A DNA stretch of 22,445 nucleotides from Chara braunii (taxonomy: Eukaryota > Streptophyta > Charophyceae > Charales > Characeae). Of the stretch, positions 10,127 to 19,495 are shown one piece after another. Below the pieces are notes generated by a model that did no database searches, was not told where the DNA came from, and saw only the letters and a list, made by a program, of their open reading frames with translations. Position numbers and translations under genes: made by a program. Where the stretch lies: assembly GCA_003427395.1 (NCBI GenBank), contig BFEA01000318.1:954764-977208 (forward strand), given 5' to 3'. Within the stretch, counting starts at the first letter, position 1. Each line of letters starts with the position of its first letter.

Positions 10127-10771
10127 AAACTAGGTATTGATTCAGGGTTCGCCATGTGCAACGACGACTACAAGTTGCGAAGGGGATCGAGCAGCTTTAT
10201 ACCAACGTTATCGTGGCTACAGCGAAAGTTAATCGAGCTGCAGAACGCGGATCGGCTATGGCGGACGAAAGTGGAGGGTGGAGAAAAGGCATCAGAACAC
10301 GTCCACTGGCGAAACAACAAAACGGGAATTGATTCGGGGTTCAACAGAACGCGGCTGCGGCGTTATATCCTGCAGGTACAGACAGGGCATCTGGGAATGT
10401 GTTCGGACGTCGGACACAGAATATGACAACTCAAGTTGTATAATTTTACCTTCGTCGTGCGTTGAGCGAGCAACCAACATCGGACGGATATAAATGTGCG
10501 ACCACCGAACCAGCTATGGTGGAGGGATATCGAGCTAGGAAAAGCAAAGAGCGAAAAGCGAAGAGCGAACCGAACACAATGTGGCAACTGCGGACGGAGC
10601 GAAGAGCGAAGAGTGAGTGGGCTACGGCGGAAGGTGGGGGGGGCTGAAGCCCAAAATCTCAGAATGCGTGCAGAAGCGATGGCGCGACTTGATCTGTGGA
10701 GCGCCAACAAAAGGGATAACTCGAGGGCTGCAACGCCTTTTACACTTTGCTGCAGCAGGCCTCGCGTCGGG
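10127..10771. other. Stretch with no convincing gene
   Basis: Short plus-strand frames exist at 10154-10426, and a 188-codon one starts at 10496. Both are rich in Arg/Lys/Glu from AGCGAA-type repeats (10540-10615) and run into a tandem DNA repeat. I see no domain. Half-palindromes of the type ATTGATTCGGGGTTC occur near 10328. Confidence 0.4.
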
Positions 10772-10881
10772 ATCAAGGTGGGGCCGAATCGATTCGCATA
10801 TCGCACCCCTGGGCCCATAAAACGCAATCAAGGTGAGGTCGAATCGATTCGCGTATCGCACCTCTGGGCCCATAAAACGCC
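10772..10881 (+). repeat. 55-bp tandem duplication with a CGAATCGATTCG palindrome
   Basis: Two adjacent copies, 10772-10826 and 10827-10881, start ATCAAGGTG and end TGGGCCCATAAAACGC. Each contains the perfect 12-bp palindrome CGAATCGATTCG. A decayed third start (GGGCCTATAAACGG) follows. The unit inflates the frame at 10496-11062. Confidence 0.9.
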
Positions 10882-11120
10882 AGGGCCTATAAACGGTAAG
10901 GGGTACCGGAAATTGTCAGCCGTCGATCAACAATTTTCAACCGTGCAGATGAACGGAGCCACTGATATGCCAGTGGCCCCAAAATCTCCGTCAACTCCGA
11001 CATGCAATGATGTGACAGTTCCCGAAAACAAGGGGCAGGCAATATCATTTTCGCAGTTCTAATCTGGACCGTCGATCGGCATGATCCGACGCACGAGGTC
11101 AGGCGCAAGAATCTATAAGG
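10882..11120. other. Stretch with nothing recognised
   Basis: It holds the tail of a 188-codon plus frame that ends at 11062, with no known motif. No repeat or RNA gene is visible. Confidence 0.35.
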
Positions 11121-11219
11121 TGCGGCGATTCATTGTGCGCCGAGGCGGTTCGTTGCGCGCCGAGGCCAGGCGATGGTTTATTTTCCGCCGAGGCGCGGCG
11201 ATTCGTTGTGCGCCGAGGT
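11121..11219 (+). repeat. Short GC-rich repeats (GTGCGCCGAGG)
   Basis: Three imperfect copies of a roughly 24-bp unit ending TTGTGCGCCGAGG or TTGCGCGCCGAGG occur, with a fourth partial CCGCCGAGG. Unit starts are near 11122, 11146 and 11194. It ends in GTAAAAAATACCGG, followed by CCGG-rich sequence. Confidence 0.75.
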
Positions 11220-11279
11220 AAAAAATACCGGAAATCTATAAGTTCCGGTGTCGCTGTCATTAAGACATTTTGCAAATGT

Positions 11280-12000
11280 CAACGGCGTTGAATATCGATG
11301 CGCTTAGCCATGCACCATCGCCATCGATGCGCTTAGCTCATCGCCTTCGCCAACGCTCCCCATGCACCATCGCCATCGATGCGCTTAGCTCATCCCCATC
11401 GTGACACAAAGTTGTATTCCCCATCGCAGCCGTCACGCTTGCCTGACCATCACAGTGCTAACAATCGTCATCGCAACGCTGGTTCCATCGATGCGCCATC
11501 GTTATCGCTGCCATCGCAACGCTGGTTCCATCACTGCGCCATCTCTCAATCGGTGCGCTATCGCTGCCATCACTATCGCTATCGCTGCCATCGCTATCGC
11601 TGTTCCATCGCTTTGCCATCGCTCTCCACCGGTGCGCCATCGCTATCGTTGTTCCATCGCTGCGCCATCGCTCTCCACAGGTGCGCCATCGCTATCGCTG
11701 TTCCATCGTTGCCATCTCTATCGCTACCGCTTCATTGCTACGCGTTCCATCGCTGCGCCATCGCTCTCCACCGCAGCGCTGGCCATCGCTATCGAAGCCC
11801 TGGCCAGTGTTATCCCACCGCAGCGCTGCGTGATTTCTCTCTCCATCGCCGCACGATCCTTCTCCATCGCTGAGTGATCACTCTCCATCTCACTCCATCA
11901 CTGCGCGATCTCTCTCGACCACCGGGCAACCTCCATCCTTGCCCCAGAGACTCTCCATTACTCCTACGTGATCCCGCCATCGCCATCGTATTGTTGTTTC
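11280..12000 (+). repeat. ATCGCT-type minisatellite, block 1
   Basis: Degenerate tandem repetition of CCATCGCT, TATCGCTG and GGTGCGCCATCG over about 720 bp, on a 6-bp ATCGCT theme. Two overlapping plus frames of about 160 codons (Arg/His/Tyr/Cys and Ala/Ile/Pro/Ser-rich) and a Ser/Asp-rich minus frame come from this repeat and not from a gene. Confidence 0.9.
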
Positions 12001-12110
12001 AGGCCGTCGTCGGTGCAGCCACCCATCACTGTGGAATCGCACGAAACAAGTGACAAATATGCTTAACGAAGGTTTAACTCGCTGAAACTGATGTTGTACA
12101 ATAACAAATT
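12001..12110. other. Non-repetitive island between minisatellite blocks
   Basis: About 110 bp of unrelated, AT-richer sequence interrupts the minisatellite. No inverted ends or flanking duplication were found by eye. Confidence 0.4.
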
Positions 12111-12765
12111 TTGGTCATCGCTGTGCCTTCCCTCTCCATCGCTGTGGCATCTCTAACCATTGTTGCGCGTCCTCTCTCCATCTCTCTCCACCGATGCGCG
12201 ATCTCTACCGACTTTTCGTCATCTATCCCCATCGTTGCGGTATCTTTCCTAATTTATCTCCTTCCTCATCTATCTCCTTCGGTGTGCTATCTTTCCTAAT
12301 TTATCTCCTTCGTCATCTATCTCCATCGCTGCGCTATCTTTCCTAATCTATCTCCATCGTCATCTATTTGCTTCGGTGCGCCATCTTTCTCCATTGTTGT
12401 GCTATCGCTAACCATCGCTGCGCCTGCTATCTCCATTGTTGCGCCATGTTTCTCCATCGGTGCGCAATCTCTCTCTCTCTCGCTGCGGCACATCTCCCAA
12501 TCAGTTCGCGATCTCTTTCCCTTCCTGCGCCATCTACCTTCTTCCCCGGAATATACAACGCACTTTCATTGTAGTTGTCTTTAGACTGAAAGATGACCCG
12601 AATTCAGCTGTAATGACCGGACGTTGTATTCAGGGAAAGACTGTGACTCCATTCATCTCTCTTGGTGCGCCATCTCTCTCATTCGGTGCGCCATCTCTCT
12701 CCATATATTTTCATCGATGCGCCGTCTGCCCATCGCTTCGCAATCTTTCTCCATCTTAAAAAATA
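12111..12765 (+). repeat. ATCGCT-type minisatellite, block 2
   Basis: A continuation with more divergent units such as CATCTATCTCC, TCGGTGCGCCATC and TTGCGCCATG, interrupted at about 12546-12645 by about 100 bp of unrelated sequence. It fades out before 12800. Confidence 0.85.
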
Positions 12766-12855
12766 GTACGTCATCTTTCCCTATTTCTCTCTTGCGACGA
12801 TCTGTGGCTTGTACTACACGCAGAACAATCCGAAAACAACTTGCACTTCTTCCCG

Positions 12856-13260
12856 CAGTTTCGTAATGGAATGCTCGTTTACAAGTGCGAATTCATTCGC
12901 TCTTGAACCAACCAAACCCTTAATTTGTTACTGTTTAGTCCATAGGTTAGAATTAACTCGCACTTGTACCCCCAGTTTCGTAATGAAAATGCCCGTTTGC
13001 AAGTGTGAATTTATTCGCTCTTCAACCAACCATCCCCCTAAATTTCTTACTCCTTAGTTCATAAGTCTCAGTTTCATAGTGGAAATGCTCGGTTGCAAGT
13101 GCGAATTTATTCACTTTTCAACCAACCATCCCTCTAAATTTGTGACTCTTTAGTTCATAAGCCCCAGTTTCATAATGAAAATGCTCGTTTGCAAATGTGA
13201 ATTTATTCGCTTTTCAACCAACCATCCCCCTAAATTTGTTCCTCTTTAGTCGATAAGTCG
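12856..13260 (+). repeat. 96-bp tandem repeat, four copies, each with a 22-bp palindrome
   Basis: Copies begin CAGTTTCGTAATG or a close variant at 12856, 12973, 13069 and 13165. The last two steps are exactly 96 bp; the first is 117 bp because of an extra TTAGAATTAACTCGCACTTG-type half-site. Palindromes sit at the same place in each unit (12883-12904, 13001-13022, 13097-13118, 13193-13214), with arms near AAGTGCGA and TCGCTCTT and loops ATTCAT or ATTTAT. Conserved flanks include CAACCAACCATCCCC. Confidence 0.9.
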
Positions 13261-13437
13261 CCTCTCTTCTCGGCCCAAAAGAATGAAGTCCTTTTGTATT
13301 TGCAAGTTAACTCGCCACTCAACCAACCACGAAGGCAATTTCTTATTGCACGGCGTAATTGAAATGTTCCTCATAAGTGCGATTTTTTTGGCACTTGAAA
13401 TTTCTTGATGTTTAGTGGATTGTACTCTCGCATGAAA

Positions 13438-13459
13438 AAGTGCGAGTTTACTCGGACAT
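13438..13459. repeat. 22-bp palindrome copy
   Basis: AAGTGCGA, loop GTTTAC, then TCGGACAT. This is a decayed member about 200 bp upstream of the first gene unit. A weaker match (AAATGTGA, GTTTGC, TCCGTCTT) lies near 13593, still before that gene. Confidence 0.7.
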
Positions 13460-13644
13460 ATCCAAACCACTTGCACACTGAACGAGTGATGGAGGAGTCG
13501 GACTTGAGATACCACTTGAGCCTCACATCAGGGTCCGACAAAACGATATGGATTCAAATGTTGTTGTTCCACTGTTTTGTGATAAATATTAGAAATGTGA
13601 GTTTGCTCCGTCTTGTTTATTTTCCTGACCTCGTCATACGTTGA

Positions 13645-14439
13645 TGTGATTTTCTTGTTGTACAGTTTCCATGTGAATCGTCTCTTCAAATGGTTATCCA
13701 ATCCTTTCACTGTGTCACGCCACCGCCACCGTCACGACAACACGGAGAAGACGATGTTCGAGAACGTAGTTCTTGTGACAGCAGCCCGGAAGCTCCCTCT
13801 GATCGGCATTACGGTTTGAAAAGGGAGTTTTCGATGTTGACCCCGTTGAATCATTCAGGCTCGTCTACGACGTCCGCCCGGCGTCGTTTTGTTCGCTTTA
13901 CCGACGTTACCAACGGTCAGTGCGTATCTACAGCGCTAATCCCCGGTAGTGAGGGTGTTCGGGATGTCGAGACGTTTCCCGGTGGGTGGATGTTCGTGGA
14001 CACAGATTTTTGTGGTGTGTCCGAAATGACTGGATCAGATCTTGTGCGGACAACGGGTAGACTGTATGAAAGCATTGAAATTACCCAACCCCTAGCATTT
14101 GACTACAGTCGGTCGTTGGTGGACACAGACTTCTGCGGTACACCCAATAGAAACGGATCTGATCGGTAACAGTGCGGTGCATTTGCTAGAAACGGGTATG
14201 ATAGGGATCAGGCGACGGAATGTGCGTGTGGAAGTGCGAAGATAGGTAAGAGAATTGCATGTGAAGCCGGAAAAGTTGGCTCTCCGTCGATGACAGCCAC
14301 GGGTGCAATGGAAAATTGGCAGACTGGTTTTGTAGACACAGATTTTTACAGTTCATCGGAATTCTCCCAATCTAATTTGCCGAGAACCACTCCCACGGAC
14401 AGATCAAAATTCCTAGGTGCAGCCCATACTACCGCATAG
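13645..14439 (+). pseudogene. Probable N-terminal region of the DUF7869-like gene, with VDTDF repeats
   Basis: One frame is open from 13645 to a TAG at 14437, except for a TAA at 14167. It encodes three copies of VDTDF (13996-14010, 14119-14133, 14332-14346), the first two followed by CG. It also encodes NRNGSDR before the TAA and ARNGYDRD after it, so the repetition crosses the stop and suggests the frame was once continuous. Composition is Ser/Thr/Arg/Gly-rich and probably disordered. An ATG is at 13690, and an acceptor-like TTTTCTTGTTGTACAG ends at 13665, nine bases before another ATG. It lies next to the transposase-like frame but in a different phase. Joining the two needs a frame change or an intron near 14417-14437, so this could also be a separate gene. 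Confidence 0.5.
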
Positions 14440-16773
14440 GTCCCCGACCAAAAGCCAACCTGAAACTCCCGAAGCAGTCCTTCAATTTTTGTCACATCCC
14501 CTACCTGGAGAAAGGAGAAGATATAATCAGAAAAATAGGCCGGTTGGAAGGTCAGAGCATTCGAAGAGGGCCAAAAGTCGATTGAATGAAACTAACATTG
14601 CGCTCGTCCCGACGCACAAATGTTGTAGGAACAAGTGTCTTCGGGTCTTGACCATTCACGATATCGAACCGGTGCACGAAGCCTATTACGAAATGTCCCT
14701 CAAAAGGAAGATCGAGTGGTGGATGCAAACCCTCGACAATTTCACTATCCTCGACGGCGGTCTGGAAAGAGTCCAACCAATGCAGTGCAAACGTCGTGTG
14801 TGCATCGTCGGTTGGTGCAAAATAATAGGGATATGTCGAAACACATTTCGTCGTTATAGCAAGTGCAAGTCGGACGAGGTCGATGAGGATTGTTGAACCC
14901 GAGACCGGAGTATGTGAGCATGCTGGCTCGTGTGACAAGGTTCGTGGAAGAACATGGAGATGCTATGCCTAACGAAATGGTTGTGAGGGGGACCTCACAA
15001 CGACCTAAAGTTAGGCTCCCTGCTTATTTCACGAAGCTCCTTGTATACGAGTCCATCAAAGCGAACTTGGAAGCGGCGGGTCAGACCGTCGTTTCGGAGC
15101 AAGTCTTCTACTCCATATGGAGGAAGTATTTGTGGCATGCCGACCTTGCCAAGTCCAACTCGTTCACAAAGTGTGGCGAGTGCGTCCGCCTTAGACAGAC
15201 CAGAGATAACGCCTTTCTCCTTCGTGACCGTAGGGATTTCGATGAAAATCACTGCAAACACCAACTAGATCAGGTCGCTCACCGTGCGGATTAAGCTGAC
15301 TGAAAACTTCATTCCATTTTGAACCCCGCGGAATACCTCTGCCTTATAGTGGATGAAATGGATCAAAAAAAGACAACCATTCCTCACATCGGCATGTATA
15401 ATTACTCCAGGGATCATCGACACGACATGATGATGAAAACGAACCTGACCGCGGTCGTAGCTCACGGCAGGAAACTGTCCATTTATGTTTACACGTATTT
15501 GCCTTTCTATGAGCACGGTTCCGATGGCACCATGACGTGCGTTATGCGGACTCTATGTGAGTTGCAGGCGTCGAGCCAGAAATGGTCACGCCACCTCCGA
15601 ATCCAGGCGGACAATTGCTGGAGGGAAAACAAAAACCAATACCTTATGTGTTTGGCCTCTCTTCTGGCGAAATTCGGGATTTTCAAAGATGTCGAAGTGG
15701 GGTTCATGCTCGTTGGCCACACGCATACCGACATAGACGTGACTTTTAGTGTTTTCTCGAAAAAACAGAAGGACAACGATGCTTACACCATGAAGCAATT
15801 GTTCTCGCTTATCGAGTCATCGCACAAGATACCGCCGAAGTGCATTGAACTCGATCACATTGTCGATTGGCGCCGGGTAGTGGATCGATACGTCGACAAA
15901 AATATCGTCGGCTTGTCGAAACCGCATCTCTTCAAATTCTTCATGCATGACGGCAGTCCCGTCATGGTGTACAAGAAGTACTGTACCGATGCGGAATGGA
16001 TGCCGGAAGGCAGACCAGTTCACTGGTTCCCGGTTGTCGATGGGTAGTATGTAGACCCTACCTCCCCTCCACAGCCATGTGTTATTCCCCGTGTCGTTAA
16101 AGACGATTTTCGGATGGCTCGAGATAGTGTCCAAAAATTTCTGGACGTCCTCGAACAACATAGACACATGTGGCAGACATATAGGAAGGAGGAGGTCGAC
16201 AAGCGGGAGGATGCTTTGTCTTACTGGAAAGCCATCTTCGTCGAGGCGGACGACATGATCCAAAAGCAAAAGAAGAAGGAGACGGAAGAGGGTGAGGAAG
16301 AGGATGTCCTCGGGGCGGGCGAGCCGGAGATCTACCCTCACACCTTCTGGCCACAATCAGTCGATACTGTGGAGGAAGTTCAAGAAGCCGACCCTCCTTC
16401 GCCAGATGCTTCGCTTATATATGTAGGACCGAGGGCGGGCCGTCCAAAAGTGGACTTCGACCCTCGGCGCCATATAAACAAAGGTGATTTTCAGGTTGTT
16501 AGGCCGCCTGATAAGGAACTGTCTCAAGGTGTCCCGTTCTGGGTTCGCAGAGCATAGTTTGAGGTTGTGGACGATCATTCCTCACCGCATTTCGGTTGTT
16601 TACGTATACAGTGGTGGGTGCCTACAGGTCACTCGTCCGATCTTCACGAAAGGTACTCCGGAGCTTGGACGAACTTTCCACTTCGGACGAGGAACAATCG
16701 CAACGCGCCGAAACCGTGGCTTATTCTTGGAGAAGACATTTTCGCAAAGGGATGGATGAGAGCAAATTCATGA
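14417..16773 (+). pseudogene. DUF7869-like (RNase-H/DDE-like) protein, broken
   Basis: The frame from 14417 (Cys motif HKCCRNKCLR, then WWMQTL) shifts phase near 14890 and continues in one frame to a TGA at 16771. It is broken by TAA 15292, TGA 15298, TAG 16045 and TAG 16555. The core carries DEMDQKK (15352-15372), DNCWRENKN (15610-15636) and GHTHTDID (15715-15738). I know this signature from eukaryotic proteins annotated DUF7869. The order Asp, Asp-Asn, then His-x-His-x-Asp-x-Asp resembles an RNase-H fold, so a DDE-type transposase role is my inference. Downstream is a coiled, acidic stretch (KKKETEEGEEED) and a Trp-rich end (LRIQWWVPTG, RYSGAWTNF) that continues across the last TAG. Sequence on both sides of each stop reads as one protein, which argues for nonsense decay. 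Introns are possible around 15290-15320. Confidence 0.72.
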
Positions 16774-16867
16774 CAGACCTTGCAATACCGATATCCGTTT
16801 GAGAGAAAGCACTTGTGGCCTTGGGGGACGGCTGTCTTTCCGGTCCGTCGGACGTGCCCGTTTAGAT

Positions 16868-16949
16868 AAATGCGAACTGATTCGGATTTGGTAGCTACGA
16901 ACTCTGCTAAGATAATGACGAGACGTGAACTGCGAACTAATTCCGGTTT
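16868..16949. repeat. Two 22-bp palindromes between the DUF7869-like gene and gene A
   Basis: 16868-16889 is AAATGCGA, ACTGAT, TCGGATTT, with 7 of 8 arm pairs matching and an A-T pair at arm position 3 where most copies have G-C. 16928-16949 is a weaker copy, AACTGCGA, ACTAAT, TCCGGTTT, ending 13 bp before the ATG of gene A. Confidence 0.8.
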
Positions 16950-16961
16950 CTTGTCTTGCAG
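16945..16961 (+). promoter_or_regulatory. Acceptor-like splice site before gene A
   Basis: A pyrimidine-rich stretch, GGTTTCTTGTCTTGCAG, ends at 16961. It is followed by a single G and then the ATG at 16963. The same CAG-N-ATG layout precedes genes B and C. It could be the 3' end of a leader intron. No matching donor was identified. Confidence 0.5.
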
Positions 16962-16962
16962 G

Positions 16963-17856
16963 ATGCATGACGACGACACACCATCGTGCGACGTTGTATA
17001 TGAGACAACGTCCTACGAAACCTCGTCGTACGCACGCGAGTATTCCTTTTCAATCGAGAATGTGGACACGGATCTTATCATCATGAACAAATGCATTTGG
17101 GCACAACAAATGCTCAGTCTTGACAGCGATTATCTGCATATCGAAGCTGGGGTCGGCCTCGACAGTTACATTGCACCCGAAACATGTGTTGTTGATGGAC
17201 AAACTACAATAGTTCGTGATAGAGGATCAAATATGTGGTACCTCTACTGGAGTTTAGAAGAAATCCAACTTTTGAAAGTTCCATCCAGTCAGGAGAAGAA
17301 GATGGACGTCAAGGATATGGTAGATGACTGGGAGTCGCTGCACTTCGAACAAGAGTGAGGTTGTATGGACGAGAAGCATGCTCAACTTTGCGCATGGTAC
17401 TGCATCGGGAAGCCGCAGTTGCGTTTTCCTGTGATCATAGACTACCATGGCCGAGTTCGTCTGTTCAACCGTGGCACCCCAGTGCCGACTCTTTTCACGG
17501 CGGCCAAGCTTTGTGGTAAGCAAATGAGAGTTTTCTTCCTTGTGAGGGAAGACTTTCGCGAGCCCGCGTCCGTTGGTGCTCTCGAGCGCTTCCGTGAACG
17601 ATTCGAAATAGATCCTTCGCTCGCAAAAGAGTTGAATCCAAGGGTTGACTGTTTGGTGCATGCCCAACTCCACTTCCTTTCCGGATTGTGAGACGACATA
17701 TTATTCACGTTGGAACACAAGGACAACTGCAATGACTACACTCTACGAAAAGTTTCGCATCACCGTTCGGGTGTCCAAACATTGGAATTCGTAGGGGGTT
17801 AGCGGAGACAGATCTACGACTGTCCTTACTGTGAGGATGGACACCGGTCGCCATGA
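16963..17856 (+). pseudogene. Gene A, unknown family, tandem paralogue of gene B
   Basis: A 298-codon frame with in-frame TGA 17356, TGA 17689 and TAG 17800. I do not recognise the family. It aligns with gene B throughout: VDTDLIIMNKCIW with DVDLIILSKNIW, SDYLHIE with RDYLHLE, QLCAWYCIGKP with KLCAWFCLGQP, VIIDYHGRVRLFNRGT with VIIDYFDRARLCNRGT, VDCLVHAQLHFL with VDCLVHQQLHYL, and a terminal DCPYCEDGH with DCPYCDAGH. The C-terminal CPYC-x2-GH could bind a metal ion. The TGA at 17356 aligns with a TGG in B. The TGA at 17689 aligns with a Cys codon. The TAG at 17800 aligns with Lys. The start is the ATG one base after an acceptor-like CAG. An upstream in-frame ATG at 16870 overlaps a palindrome and is less likely. 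Similar length and conserved motifs suggest a once-functional accessory gene of the same element as its neighbours. Confidence 0.65.
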
Positions 17857-17871
17857 CCTGCTATGTGAGAC

Positions 17872-17893
17872 AACTCCGAGTTAGTTCGCACTT
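17872..17893 (-). repeat. 22-bp palindrome just after gene A (opposite orientation)
   Basis: AACTCCGA, GTTAGT, TCGCACTT. It is the exact reverse complement of the copy at 9186-9207 and lies 15 bp past the end of gene A. Confidence 0.85.
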
Positions 17894-17945
17894 TGCTGTT
17901 GTACTCATAGGACGACCTCGCCGTTCATCGACGCCATCGTTGCAG

Positions 17946-18210
17946 GACTTGCGCTGATTAAGAGAGTAGTCTGACCGTTCCACATGACGACGTGCTGGAG
18001 ATGAGTCGAAGTTGAGCGGCGTTTGCGAGACTTGCGCTCAGTTGCGAAGTGTGAATCTACTCTCACTTATTTTTCAATCGTCGGCGGCGGTTGCAGGACT
18101 TGCGCTGATTTGCGAAGTGCGAATCTACTCTCACTTATTGACCCACATGAATGACGTGTAGAAAATAAGTCGGCATTAGACGGCAGTTAGAAAACTTGCG
18201 CTCTCTTGCG
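17946..18210 (+). repeat. Short repeats (GACTTGCGCT) with two palindromes, A-B intergenic region
   Basis: GACTTGCGCTGATT, GACTTGCGCTCAGTT, GACTTGCGCTGATTT and AACTTGCGCTCTCTT begin at about 17946, 18029, 18097 and 18190. The second and third are followed by TGCGAAGTGYGAATCTAC, giving palindromes 18047-18068 (AAGTGTGA, ATCTAC, TCTCACTT) and 18115-18136 (AAGTGCGA, ATCTAC, TCTCACTT), 68 bp apart. Confidence 0.82.
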
Positions 18211-18311
18211 ATGTGCAAACCAATTACCAATTATCGAACCTTTTCGTGCATATAAATCCCCTATATTTTTTGCTTATGCACTTGCGACAATCGCAACTGA
18301 CGCGCTTCCTT

Positions 18312-18331
18312 GCGTTTCTCCGTTCATGCAG
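18312..18331 (+). promoter_or_regulatory. Acceptor-like splice site before gene B
   Basis: GCGTTTCTCCGTTCATGCAG ends at 18331, followed by one A and the ATG at 18333. It is the counterpart of the sites before genes A and C. Confidence 0.5.
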
Positions 18332-18332
18332 A

Positions 18333-19232
18333 ATGGATATCGGGACTTGGTCGCAGAGTAGGAAGTCCTCAACGCCGGATGTCGATCTAATCATTTTGTC
18401 GAAGAACATTTGGGAAGACATTGGACGCTCTGGTCTGGACCGTGACTACCTGCACCTCGAAGATGATGTTGCCCCGGATGGGGAAATCCCTTCATGGCAA
18501 AGTGCGGAAGAAGGACAACTTCGGATTTGTTGTAATGTAGGGTCGAACTTTTGATACCTGTACACTCTGATGAAGGATGTACAGGCATACCCTATCAGGT
18601 TGGAGTCACTTCTGAAGAGGGAACCCCTTGAAGAGGAGTCCGTCCAAACTTCTAAGATGGTTGAAGCATGACACATTTTATGTGAGAAACTTAAGTGGGC
18701 GTCGTTGGACAAGTTGCATCAAAAACTGTGTGCCTGGTTTTGCCTCGGCCAACCGACGAAGTCGGCGTCGGTGATCATAGACTACTTCGATCGAGCGAGG
18801 CTGTGTAATCGAGGCACCACCGTCGTGACGCTCTTCACTGCCGTGAAGGTGGACGGTCGACGAATGAGAGCTGTTTTTCTCGCAAGGGAGGAATTTCACG
18901 GTGTCAAGCTCACTTCTTTTCAAGCGTTTCACACATCCGGCCCTACTGGTTCCCTTGCACGGTTCAAAAACAGGTTCGCCATAGATCAAGCACTCAAAGA
19001 TGAGTTGCATTTGCTGGTCGACTGTTTGGTGCACCAACAACTTCACTACCTCTTCGATAGCTGCGACGAAATAAATTTCACAGTCGAACATAGGGACAAC
19101 GAATTACGATTTGTTTACCTCCATCTGGATTATTCAGCCTCCGGACCTCAGGAAGTGACTCTGCGCAACGGGAAAACGAGATATGTGTGCGATTGCCCCT
19201 ACTGCGATGCTGGACATCTACATCTTCACTAG
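18333..19232 (+). pseudogene. Gene B, unknown family, tandem paralogue of gene A
   Basis: A 300-codon frame, nearly the same length as gene A, with in-frame TGA 18552 and TGA 18669. Both stops align without gaps to TGG (Trp) codons in gene A: GSNMW against GSNF-stop, and MVDDW against MVEA-stop. Conversely, a TGG at 18696 aligns with a TGA of gene A. The second half (18672-19232) is fully open and ends DCPYCDAGHLHLH. Compared with A it has an extra segment of about 11 residues (LTSFQAFHTSG region) before the shared LARFKNRF/LERFRERF. The family and function are not recognised. The CPYC-x2-GH end could bind metal. Palindromes lie on both sides (18115-18136, 19266-19287). The start ATG follows an acceptor-like CAG by one base. 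The frame is also open upstream to 18213, but that stretch is AT-rich leader sequence. Confidence 0.65.
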
Positions 19233-19265
19233 CGGCGTTCTGAATTAGTTGCTTCGTGTTTTCTC

Positions 19266-19287
19266 TAGTGCGAATAGACTCGCACTA
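19266..19287. repeat. Perfect 22-bp palindrome after gene B
   Basis: TAGTGCGA, ATAGAC, TCGCACTA. All 8 arm pairs match. The outermost pair is T-A where other copies have A-T, so the change is compensated on the other arm. It lies 33 bp past the end of gene B. Confidence 0.9.
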
Positions 19288-19390
19288 TGCTTAGAGCCCG
19301 TTGAATTCCATGTTCGCCCCCTTACTTATCTCTCGTTCATCATGCCCCGTCCCCTTCGGTATACCCCGTTGCATGACAAACTGTCTATCT

Positions 19391-19412
19391 AATTACGAGT
19401 CCATTCGCACTT
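19391..19412. repeat. 22-bp palindrome before gene C
   Basis: AATTACGA, GTCCAT, TCGCACTT. This is a decayed copy about 80 bp upstream of gene C. Confidence 0.7.
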
Positions 19413-19477
19413 TGTCAACATCAGACAGTCTCAACTTCGCCGTTTACCCACCTCTCCGTATATGACAATGGCGCTGT

Positions 19478-19494
19478 TCTCTTTTTTGATGCAG
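19478..19494 (+). promoter_or_regulatory. Acceptor-like splice site before gene C
   Basis: TCTCTTTTTTGATGCAG ends at 19494, followed by one G and the ATG at 19496. It has the strongest pyrimidine tract of the three. Confidence 0.5.
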
Positions 19495-19495
19495 G

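Noticed and set aside
10496-11062. 188-codon plus frame
   Set aside because: It includes a 55-bp tandem DNA repeat and AGCGAA repeats and has no recognisable domain. Coding is possible but unsupported.
11379-11877. Two overlapping plus frames of about 160 codons, rich in Tyr/Arg/Cys/His or Ala/Ile/Pro/Ser
   Set aside because: Products of the ATCGCT minisatellite, open in more than one frame.
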